Origin: Terrimicrobiaceae bacterium
GTDB lineage: Bacteria; Verrucomicrobiota; Verrucomicrobiia; Chthoniobacterales; JAATET01
Assembly: GCA_028713285.1 (NCBI GenBank)
Contig: JAQTOP010000022.1
Coordinates: 1 to 42,571 of the forward strand
Reading direction: 5' to 3'
Length of the DNA stretch: 42,571 nucleotides
In this document: in pieces, positions 24,770-31,441 of the stretch
Layout of the letters: each line of letters starts with the position of its first letter
How positions within the stretch are numbered: the first letter of the stretch is position 1
Position numbers and translations under genes: made by a program
Notes under the pieces: model-generated
What the model was told of the DNA's origin: nothing
The model's input: only the letters and a program-made list of their open reading frames with translations
Database searches by the model: none

Positions 24770-27049
24770 TCAAGGAACCTGCAGGCCGTAATTGTTCCGG
24801 ATGCTGGTGATGTCCGCAGCATTCACTGCTCCGTCGCCATTCAAGTCCGCCCGCGGATCGAAGCCCGCCTGCCCGGCGGATTTGCCGTAGGCGTTTCGCA
24901 CACCGGTCAGATCCGCCGCGTTGACTGCGCCGTCTCCATTGACGTCCCCCTGCAGGACGCGCACCTTGATCGCCGCACCTGCCAGAAATTGCCCAACGGA
25001 ATTTGTGACATTGCTGGCGGTGACAACCAATGTCTGCTGGTTGGCCACGCCGCTCAAGTTCACGGTCATGGTCGCCCCATTGATCGATGTGGAACTGACG
25101 CTTCCTGTTCCTCCCGTCACTGCCGCCGTGCCCGAAATGACGTTCTGATCGAAAGTCAGAATTAGCTTATAGGTGCCGGCAACCGGGGCCCGCCCTTCGA
25201 CCGCCGCCGCGCCCGTCTGTGGCAGGCCAATATCGTAGTTTATGCCTCCCTGGACCTCGCGCGAAACTGCCGAGGCGAATGTCGGCGGCTTCGGCTGCTG
25301 ACTGACGACATCCCAAATCGTCTGCTGCATGAGCAGCATATCGGCGGGGGAAATGGCCGTATTGTTTACGAATGGGGCGGCGACGCCGTTGGCGTTCACG
25401 TCGTTGACCAGGCCCACCGGGCTTTGCCTGAAAATCGCCGCATACGCCGTCCATGCAGCGACATTCTGGCCTACGGAATTCATATGAATGCCATCGCGAT
25501 GGAGATCCCTAATGGAGGTAAAGTCCTGAAATTGCCCCGCCCGCATCTTTATATCCAACGCATTGAGAGCCTCTCCGACGGGGATCACCTCGATATTTGG
25601 ATTGGTCTGGCGCACGGCTGCGACAAGGTAGGTGAAGTAGTCGCGCGCGAGGGTGCTCGGCTGGCTGGGGATGTTTTGAATGGGAGCCAGATAAGCCGCG
25701 CTGTTGCTGTTCAGGTCGCTGTAAACCACCGTCGGCCAGGCTTCGTAGATGAAAAATCGGGTCGAAGCATTGTTGGCATTCGTCCGGGCCGCCGCGATCA
25801 TGCCATTGACGGAGGCCGTGTCGGTGGCGAGGGTGGCGGGAGCCGTGGAGTCCGGAAACGGCTCCATCGTAACGACACTCCAGGTGTTCCCGGGCAGCGC
25901 CGTGGGCCAGGGGACAAGATTGGTCGCCGGCTGGGCGGAGACGGAAGTCAATCCCACGGCCGACCGCGTGGAGATCGTGTCGTTTGGATTGTTATAAATA
26001 AAGGTGAGGCTGGTCCCCGGTCTGAAATGATATCCCCACAAGTAGTTCGTGCCCTGGGTCGCCTCGTATCTCGTGCCGACATTTCGAAAATTGATGAACA
26101 TGTCCTGGGTCAATGAGTTGCCGATATGAAATGCCGTGAAATAACCGACGAGCGGCGGCGGTGTGGCGCTCAGGCCCGGAAAAGTCCCGGGGTCGCTGTT
26201 CCATAGGCGGATCGTGTCGTAATCGACATTGGTGGCGGTGCCAAATGTAGCGCTCGGATAGGAACGAGCGGTCGGCGACCACGCTCCGGTGGGAAGCACC
26301 GACGCGCCAACGGCCGCCGCGCTGATATAGAAAGTTTGCATTCCGATCAGATTGCCAATGCCGACCAGATTGGAACTGGTATCGATCGCTCCGCCATTCG
26401 ACGCACCGAATAGCTTCATCGTGACCTGGCCCGTGCCGGGATTGGTATTGAATGTGATTCCCAGGTGCGCGACCGTTCCAGGCGTCATGGGATTCCCTGC
26501 GCCGCTGATGCTATTTGGCAAATTGAAAGAATCGTTCGTCGTAAACGAGCCAGGGGAGCTGCCCAAACCCGTCGCGGAGGCGGTCGAGATCTCGAGTTGA
26601 ATCTGGCTCCCGCCAGCCCCGTTCAAAATAAGACGCATTCCGGCGGAGGCCGTTTTGGTGGAAATATCCACCGGACGAAACCATGCGGTGCCAGCTTCAG
26701 CGGTATTGACACGAACAAAAAGATCGAACCCGCCGTTCAAGGTCACATACGTCGTGCCGCCGACGGTTACGCTCCCAGTGAGGGCCGACCAGGAGTTCGC
26801 CGGACCCGCGGGAGTGTAAGTGACGATGGTTGCGCCGGCGTCGCCGACGGCAAGCGACGACTTCAGGTAGCTCCCACTGTCGGGTGAGGCGACGAGCGGG
26901 CTCGCCGCCGTGATCGAACTCGCACTACCGAGGCTTCGAACTCCGCCGGTGATGGAACTGGCATCGTCCTCAAAGATCAGAGCGGCCCTGCCGCAGAGGG
27001 AGAGCGAAATGAAGGCGAGTGAAAAAAAGCAAAGCTTACAATGGTGCAT
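24770..27049 (-). CDS. Secreted dockerin protein with SGNH/GDSL esterase centre
   Basis: A 759-residue secreted protein, first gene of the cluster. Signal peptide about 1-22 (ending CGRA); beta-sandwich-like N-module about 23-293; SGNH hydrolase domain about 300-545; Ig-like domain about 590-700; type I dockerin 701-759. The hydrolase has HIGNSLTQ (308-315) with nucleophile Ser312 and block V RDGIHMN with Asp519 and His522, so the Ser-His-Asp set is intact. Such enzymes often remove acetyl or other ester groups from polysaccharides, which would suit the lyase-like neighbour. A near-consensus promoter lies about 40 bases upstream of ATG 27049, which has no Shine-Dalgarno sequence. The next gene starts 94 bases downstream. 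Confidence 0.88.
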   Translation of the reverse strand: MHHCKLCFFSLAFISLSLCGRAALIFEDDASSITGGVRSLGSASSITAASPLVASPDSGSYLKSSLAVGDAGATIVTYTPAGPANSWSALTGSVTVGGTTYVTLNGGFDLFVRVNTAEAGTAWFRPVDISTKTASAGMRLILNGAGGSQIQLEISTASATGLGSSPGSFTTNDSFNLPNSISGAGNPMTPGTVAHLGITFNTNPGTGQVTMKLFGASNGGAIDTSSNLVGIGNLIGMQTFYISAAAVGASVLPTGAWSPTARSYPSATFGTATNVDYDTIRLWNSDPGTFPGLSATPPPLVGYFTAFHIGNSLTQDMFINFRNVGTRYEATQGTNYLWGYHFRPGTSLTFIYNNPNDTISTRSAVGLTSVSAQPATNLVPWPTALPGNTWSVVTMEPFPDSTAPATLATDTASVNGMIAAARTNANNASTRFFIYEAWPTVVYSDLNSNSAAYLAPIQNIPSQPSTLARDYFTYLVAAVRQTNPNIEVIPVGEALNALDIKMRAGQFQDFTSIRDLHRDGIHMNSVGQNVAAWTAYAAIFRQSPVGLVNDVNANGVAAPFVNNTAISPADMLLMQQTIWDVVSQQPKPPTFASAVSREVQGGINYDIGLPQTGAAAVEGRAPVAGTYKLILTFDQNVISGTAAVTGGTGSVSSTSINGATMTVNLSGVANQQTLVVTASNVTNSVGQFLAGAAIKVRVLQGDVNGDGAVNAADLTGVRNAYGKSAGQAGFDPRADLNGDGAVNAADITSIRNNYGLQVP
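24773..25272 (-). repeat. Ig-like plus dockerin module, copy 3
   Basis: C-terminal cassette of the SGNH esterase gene, homologous in DNA to 17736-18240 and 21085-21590. The calcium loops are DVNGDGAVNAAD and DLNGDGAVNAAD. Confidence 0.85.
26172..26985 (-). repeat. N-terminal beta-sandwich-like module, copy 3
   Basis: Third copy of the module at 20110-20930 and 23640-24492. It encodes the segment from LIFEDD to LWNSDPGTFP of the SGNH esterase protein. Confidence 0.75.
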
Positions 27050-27087
27050 TTGGAGCGCGGTCTGAGATTTAGGGGGTGGAACCTGCG

Positions 27088-27116
27088 AGGATAGCGCCCT
27101 GATTGCTTCCTGTCAA
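27088..27116 (-). promoter_or_regulatory. Sigma-70-type promoter of the dockerin operon
   Basis: On the minus strand, -35 TTGACA (27116-27111) is separated by exactly 17 bases from -10 TATCCT (27093-27088). This is the best promoter match I found in the window. It would start transcription about 30 bases before the SGNH esterase start codon. No equally good promoter was seen ahead of the other two dockerin genes or the PEP-CTERM gene, which supports one operon. Confidence 0.7.
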
Positions 27117-27119
27117 GAA

Positions 27120-27153
27120 TCGCCCACCTCAGGGCACTCCCTCCATCGGGCGA
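27120..27153 (-). terminator. Possible terminator hairpin after the ABC exporter gene
   Basis: TCGCCC and GGGCGA close a 22-base interior that holds a second small stem, AGGG/CCCT. It lies just after the exporter stop and just before the -35 box of the dockerin promoter, as expected for a boundary. A T-run is missing (only TTCTT follows). Confidence 0.35.
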
Positions 27154-27163
27154 GCGGAGCGAC

Positions 27164-28951
27164 TCAATTCGCGGCAGCGACCGCCTGCATTCGTCGGAGC
27201 CCGGCGAAGCGGCCTCCGTCCCGCTGCGCAAGCTCGGAGGGCGGGCCGCACTCGACGAGCCGGCCCTTCTCCAGAACGATGATCCGATCGGCCAGGGCCA
27301 GGGTGCTAAGCCGGTGGGCGATGATGAAGGTCGTGCGACCCGCCATGAGCCGCTCGAGCGCCTGCTGCACAATCCCCTCGCTCGCCGCATCCAGCGCACT
27401 TGTCGCCTCGTCGAGAATGAGCACGCGGGGATCTCGCAGCAGCGCGCGCGCGATGGCGATGCGCTGACGCTGCCCGCCGCTGAGCTGGATGCCGCGTTCG
27501 CCAATCTCGGTGTCCAATCCCAGCGTCAGGTCGCGGATGAACCCGGAAGCGTTCGCCGAATCGATTGCGGCCTGTAGCTCCGCGTCACTCACACCGCTCG
27601 CCCCGTAGAGGATGTTTTCGCGCAGTGTGCCCGCGAACAGGATGGTCTCCTGGCTGACAATCGCGAGGTGCCGCCGATACGTCCGCACATCGATCGCGTT
27701 CATGTCGATGCCGTCAAGGAGGATGCGCCCCGCCGTGGGACGGTGAAATCCGGTGACGAGGCTCACGAGCGAACTCTTTCCCGAGCCACTTTCGCCAACG
27801 ATGCCAATAGTCTCGCCGGCGGCGACTTCAAGGTCGATGTCCTGCAGCGCCTGTGACGCACCCTGATCCGACTCGTAGCGAAAGCCCACGCTTTCGAAGC
27901 GGAATTCCCCGCGCACGTTTTCGACGGCTGGTTTCCCGCGGTTCTCCTCGATGTCGGGGCACTCGAGCACCTCGCCGATGCTGCGCAGGCCGTCGCACCC
28001 GCGGGTCACGATGGGAAGGATGGAATTCATTTGCATCACAGCCGCGATGACCGTGTTCAGATAGCCCGTCAGCAGAATCATGTCGCCCGGCGTGAGCGGC
28101 AGGATGTGGCGGGTGCTGAGCCATGCGCCCATCGTGAGGCAGGAGAGGTTGAAAAACATGAACATCACCCACGCCATCGCCGCAAAGAGCGTGGCGGTGC
28201 GGTCAAACGACCGCGCCGCGCTGCGAACACTGCCAAGCTGACTTTCCACACGGGCGATTTCTTCCGACTCGGCGGCGTGCGCGCGCGTGACAGGGATCAT
28301 GTTGATCATACCCAGAATTTGCGCGTTCATGCTCTCGATCTGCTTGCGGAAGGCCGTGTTGTGGCGTTGCAGGCGGCCCGTCATCGTGAAGCGGATAAAG
28401 GCGATCATCGGCACAATCAGCGCGAAGACCGGCAGAAAGACGGGCATCCGAATGGCCGTCACCACGAGCGCGACGATCATGCTGACGGCGGCAAGCAGGC
28501 CTGTCTCGACGATCTGGCGGCTGAGTTGCTCGACGGATTCCACGTCCCGCAAGACCTTTGTTTGCAATGCAGCCGTGTTCGTCCGGCTGTGAAAGGCGAT
28601 CGAGAGGACCTGCAGTCGCCGCACCAATGCGGAGCGCAGGCGGCTCTCGACATTGCGCACCGCGCGGCTGAGAGCATTTCCGTATAGCACCGACGACGGG
28701 ATGTTTTGCAGGAGCAGCACCGCACCGACAGTGGCGTTGAGCCAGAGCGATCTCCCCGCAGTCGCATCCGGTCGTGCGATGATGTCGATGATGTTCGCCG
28801 TGACGAGCGGAAGGACCCAGTTCGGGCTCGCCTTGAGGAGATAAAAGAGCACGGTGAGAACCACCCAGCGCCGCTCCGGCCAGTAGAGGCTCATGAGAGT
28901 CGCCCAGGGTTTGTTGCCCCGAAAATGATTCTCGATCGGGTCAATCTGCAT
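27164..28951 (-). CDS. ABC exporter (MsbA-like half-transporter)
   Basis: A 595-residue type IV ABC transporter half with a fused membrane domain (about 25-320, six helices) and ATPase (about 345-595). Walker A GESGSGKSS (386-394), Q-loop VSQE near 432, signature LSGGQ (490-494), Walker B VLILDEAT (510-517) and H-loop His546 are all intact, so it should act as a homodimer. Lipid, peptide or drug export are all possible. ATG 28951 was chosen; the frame is open to a TTG at 28978. It ends just ahead of the dockerin operon and is transcribed in the same direction, but a hairpin and a strong promoter lie between, so co-transcription is uncertain. Confidence 0.92.
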   Translation of the reverse strand: MQIDPIENHFRGNKPWATLMSLYWPERRWVVLTVLFYLLKASPNWVLPLVTANIIDIIARPDATAGRSLWLNATVGAVLLLQNIPSSVLYGNALSRAVRNVESRLRSALVRRLQVLSIAFHSRTNTAALQTKVLRDVESVEQLSRQIVETGLLAAVSMIVALVVTAIRMPVFLPVFALIVPMIAFIRFTMTGRLQRHNTAFRKQIESMNAQILGMINMIPVTRAHAAESEEIARVESQLGSVRSAARSFDRTATLFAAMAWVMFMFFNLSCLTMGAWLSTRHILPLTPGDMILLTGYLNTVIAAVMQMNSILPIVTRGCDGLRSIGEVLECPDIEENRGKPAVENVRGEFRFESVGFRYESDQGASQALQDIDLEVAAGETIGIVGESGSGKSSLVSLVTGFHRPTAGRILLDGIDMNAIDVRTYRRHLAIVSQETILFAGTLRENILYGASGVSDAELQAAIDSANASGFIRDLTLGLDTEIGERGIQLSGGQRQRIAIARALLRDPRVLILDEATSALDAASEGIVQQALERLMAGRTTFIIAHRLSTLALADRIIVLEKGRLVECGPPSELAQRDGGRFAGLRRMQAVAAAN

Positions 28952-29112
28952 GGCCTGGAGGACGCACGCCCGGCTCAACGAGCGGCTCCGTGCGAATTGT
29001 CATGCTCTGTTCTTTGGAGTGAAAAATCGGCGCGTCAATAAAATGATGCGGAACCGCCTCGATCCGCCACCTCCGGCTCGCGTGAGGGCTCGAATCGTGA
29101 TAGAGAGCTGCG

Positions 29113-29766
29113 ATGCCGACACCCCGCATGGACCAGCCCGAGCCCTGGTGGCAGGCGCTCCTGGCGATGGTGGCCGTCGGCGGCATCTCGGCGTCGCTGC
29201 CCGAGCAATTGACCTTCGGCCCGCGCTGGCTCCTATCCGCGGTGATCGTCGTCCTGCTCGCGCCGACCGTCTTCGCGCACCACACGGGCCGCTATTCGCT
29301 CAACCACGCGCTGGGCATTTTTAATAACGCGGTCATCACGCTCGCCCTCATCAGTTCGCTGGTCCTGCTCGTCGCGGCTCTGCCCGCCCACAAGCAGGCG
29401 GCTGTGGCGCTGCTGCGTTCGGCAGCGACGCTTTGGGTAACGAACGTCCTTGTTTTCGCGCTGTGGTATTGGCGGCTCGACGGTGGAGGACCGGTCGCGC
29501 GGCACCGGGCCGGCGGCTACGGCAGCGCGAGTTTTCTGTTTCCCCAGCAACAGATCGAGAAAAGCGAACGCGCCTCCCTGGCGGCGGGCCGCTGGTCGCC
29601 GATGTTCGTTGATTACCTGTTCGTCGCGTTCAACACGAGCGCGGCCTTCTCGCCGACGGATACGCCCGTCCTCGCCCGCTGGGCCAAGCTGCTCAACATG
29701 GCGCAGGGATTCATCTCGCTGACTATCGTCGCTCTGCTCGTCTCGCGAGCCGCAGGGGTAATGTAA
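29113..29766 (+). CDS. DUF1345-like integral membrane protein
   Basis: A 217-residue membrane protein with four or five helices (about 15-30, 38-55, 70-92, 102-118 and 195-213). The C-terminal stretch FNTSAAFSPTDTPVLARWAK (about 174-193), followed by a hydrophobic helix ending SRAAG, matches the AFSPTD signature of DUF1345-type proteins, where that segment resembles an ion-channel pore loop. Function is unknown. ATG 29113 or the in-frame ATG 29128 could start it. It is divergent from the ABC exporter and converges with the DUF6504 gene, 14 bases apart. Confidence 0.75.
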   Translation: MPTPRMDQPEPWWQALLAMVAVGGISASLPEQLTFGPRWLLSAVIVVLLAPTVFAHHTGRYSLNHALGIFNNAVITLALISSLVLLVAALPAHKQAAVALLRSAATLWVTNVLVFALWYWRLDGGGPVARHRAGGYGSASFLFPQQQIEKSERASLAAGRWSPMFVDYLFVAFNTSAAFSPTDTPVLARWAKLLNMAQGFISLTIVALLVSRAAGVM

Positions 29767-29780
29767 AAAGGGACGACGCG

Positions 29781-30119
29781 TTACGGCCCCGGCCGGGCGG
29801 ATTCCTCCTCGATGCTGTGCAGCCACCACCGCGAGGCGACACGGCTGCTCGAGCGGCCAAAGCTGCGTTGGAAATAGATCCGCATCACGAGGCCGTCGGC
29901 GGTTCGCAGCCGATAGCCGTGCCTGCGCAGATACCGCTCGCCGCTGCCGTGCCTGCAGTCGCCATGCTCCTTCCAGCGCTCGAGCACCTCCGCCACGACC
30001 AGCTCGCGATTCCGCCATCGAAATTTCCCGGGCAGACCCGGCTCGCCCATCGCCATGCGGGAGGGGTCGAAACTTTCGCGATCGGGAACGAGCGCCTCGC
30101 TGAAAAAGGTTCGCGGCAT
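29781..30119 (-). CDS. DUF6504-like protein
   Basis: A 112-residue soluble protein rich in Arg, Trp and Glu. GKFRWRNRELVVAEVLERWKE, then GERYLRRHGYRLRTADGLVMRIYF and ASRWWLHSIE (each marked here by its key words: FRWR, RYLRRH, MRIYFQR, RWWLHSIE) match the small DUF6504 family found with DNA-repair or polymerase genes in some bacteria. Its role is unknown. ATG 30119 begins the conserved part, two bases after the stop of the TPR lipoprotein gene, so it is probably the last gene of that operon. Confidence 0.7.
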   Translation of the reverse strand: MPRTFFSEALVPDRESFDPSRMAMGEPGLPGKFRWRNRELVVAEVLERWKEHGDCRHGSGERYLRRHGYRLRTADGLVMRIYFQRSFGRSSSRVASRWWLHSIEEESARPGP

Positions 30120-30121
30120 GT

Positions 30122-31441
30122 CTATTGGAGTGACGTGAGGAAGTGGTCGTATTTCGAGCGGTCGGAGGTCCCCTCGGGCAGCGAGACGCGGGCTCCGGCC
30201 ACGAGTTCGTAGGCGAGCCGGCGGGCGGCGACCTCCCGGCCCGTGCTTTTCAATAGCACGGCGTATTCGTAGATCACGCCGAGCGTGTCGGGATGCGTCC
30301 GTCCGATGGATCGCCCCAACCCGGCGATCGCGCGCTGATACAGCGGGGCCGCGCCGGCGGAGTCGCCGCGGTCGCGCAGGACATTTGCAAGGGTCGCCGC
30401 GTTGCCAAGGGTGTCCGGGTGATCGGCTCCGAGAATGCGCTCGCGAGCCGCGAGCGACGCCCGCGCGAGGCTCTCCGCTTCGGGCAGCGATTTCTCGTTC
30501 GTCAGCGTGCGGGCGAGATTCTCGACGGTGGCGAGCGTTTCGGGGTGATCGGCTCCCAGCACGGCGGTCCGGCGGGCAAGGCATTTGCGGTAAAGCGCCT
30601 CCGCCTCGGGAAGGCGGCCGGTCTCGAATTCAAATGCGGCGAGATTGCTGAGCGCGAGGAGCGTCTCGGGATGGTTCGGCCCCTGGACGCGCTCGCGCGT
30701 TTCGAAGCATTCGGTATAGAGCGTGCCCGCGGCCCAGGGATCGCCCTTGCGCAGAAGCAGGTTCGCGAGATTTCCCCGCGCGGCGAGAGTGGCCGGGTCG
30801 TCGGAGCCCGCCGTCTTTTCGAGCGCGGCGACCAACTGCCGGTAAAGCGGCTCGGCCGCAGGGTAGCGGCCCCTGTCGGAGAGCAGATTCGCGAGGTTGT
30901 TCAGGCACGAAAGCGTGTCGGGGTGGCTCGGGCCGAGTGTGCGACGCATCGAGTCCAATGCCTGCCGGTAGAGCGGTTCCGCGGCGGCGAAATTTCCCCG
31001 GCCCCGCAGGACGATGGCGAGGTTGTTGAGGCTCGCAAGCGTGTGCGGGTGATCCGCACCGAGCGTGCGCTGCCGGGCCTCCAGGCACTGCCGGTTCAAT
31101 GTTTCCGCCTCTGCGAGCCGGCCGCGATCGTTCAGAAGATTCGCAAGGTTGCTGAGGGCGACCAGGGTGTCGAGGTGCTCCACACCCAGGGTCCGCTGGC
31201 GCTCGGCGAGGCATTGGCGGAGCGCTTTTTCCGCGGCGGAGTAGTCGCCTTTTTTTTGCAGGCTGAGGCCCTGCGTTTCCAGGTCGTCCGCATTCGGAGC
31301 CGCCGCCACCGGCGCCGGATTGGATGGCTTCTTGTGACACGAGACGAGGAGGGAAACGCCAACGACTGCGGCAGCCAGCCCGCCCGCAAGCGAGCGGCGG
31401 CCGGCGCGCGCGAGACGCGCCGATCGGGAAAGCGAGTTCAT
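30122..31441 (-). CDS. TPR-repeat lipoprotein (kinesin-light-chain type)
   Basis: A 439-residue lipoprotein. A long basic N-region leads into a hydrophobic stretch and lipobox LVSC with Cys35. After a Pro/Ala linker, eight or more 42-residue tetratricopeptide repeats fill about residues 52-410. Each contains the kinesin-light-chain-type sequence LG-x-x-HPDTL followed by NLA-x-x-L and A-x-x-LYR. These build a superhelical protein-binding surface, so a scaffold role at the membrane is likely; the partner is unknown. ATG 31441 overlaps the stop of the upstream fusion gene as ATGA. Confidence 0.85.
   Translation of the reverse strand: MNSLSRSARLARAGRRSLAGGLAAAVVGVSLLVSCHKKPSNPAPVAAAPNADDLETQGLSLQKKGDYSAAEKALRQCLAERQRTLGVEHLDTLVALSNLANLLNDRGRLAEAETLNRQCLEARQRTLGADHPHTLASLNNLAIVLRGRGNFAAAEPLYRQALDSMRRTLGPSHPDTLSCLNNLANLLSDRGRYPAAEPLYRQLVAALEKTAGSDDPATLAARGNLANLLLRKGDPWAAGTLYTECFETRERVQGPNHPETLLALSNLAAFEFETGRLPEAEALYRKCLARRTAVLGADHPETLATVENLARTLTNEKSLPEAESLARASLAARERILGADHPDTLGNAATLANVLRDRGDSAGAAPLYQRAIAGLGRSIGRTHPDTLGVIYEYAVLLKSTGREVAARRLAYELVAGARVSLPEGTSDRSKYDHFLTSLQ
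30240..31260 (-). repeat. Tandem 126-base TPR coding repeats
   Basis: Degenerate tandem repeats of about 126 bases within the lipoprotein gene, each encoding one 42-residue TPR with HPDTL or HPETL. They are similar enough to be prone to recombination or assembly collapse. Confidence 0.7.

Noticed and set aside
17733-27049. CRISPR array or transposon as cause of the repeats
   Set aside because: The repeats are long coding modules inside genes, without short spaced units, terminal inverted repeats or a transposase. No CRISPR array or insertion sequence was seen anywhere in the window.
28941-29000. 20-codon ORF overlapping the start of the ABC exporter (minus strand)
   Set aside because: No good ribosome-binding site and no sign of conservation or coupling beyond chance overlap.
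29100-29112. Promoter for the DUF1345-like gene from TTGTCA near 28998
   Set aside because: No -10 box at a suitable distance could be found.
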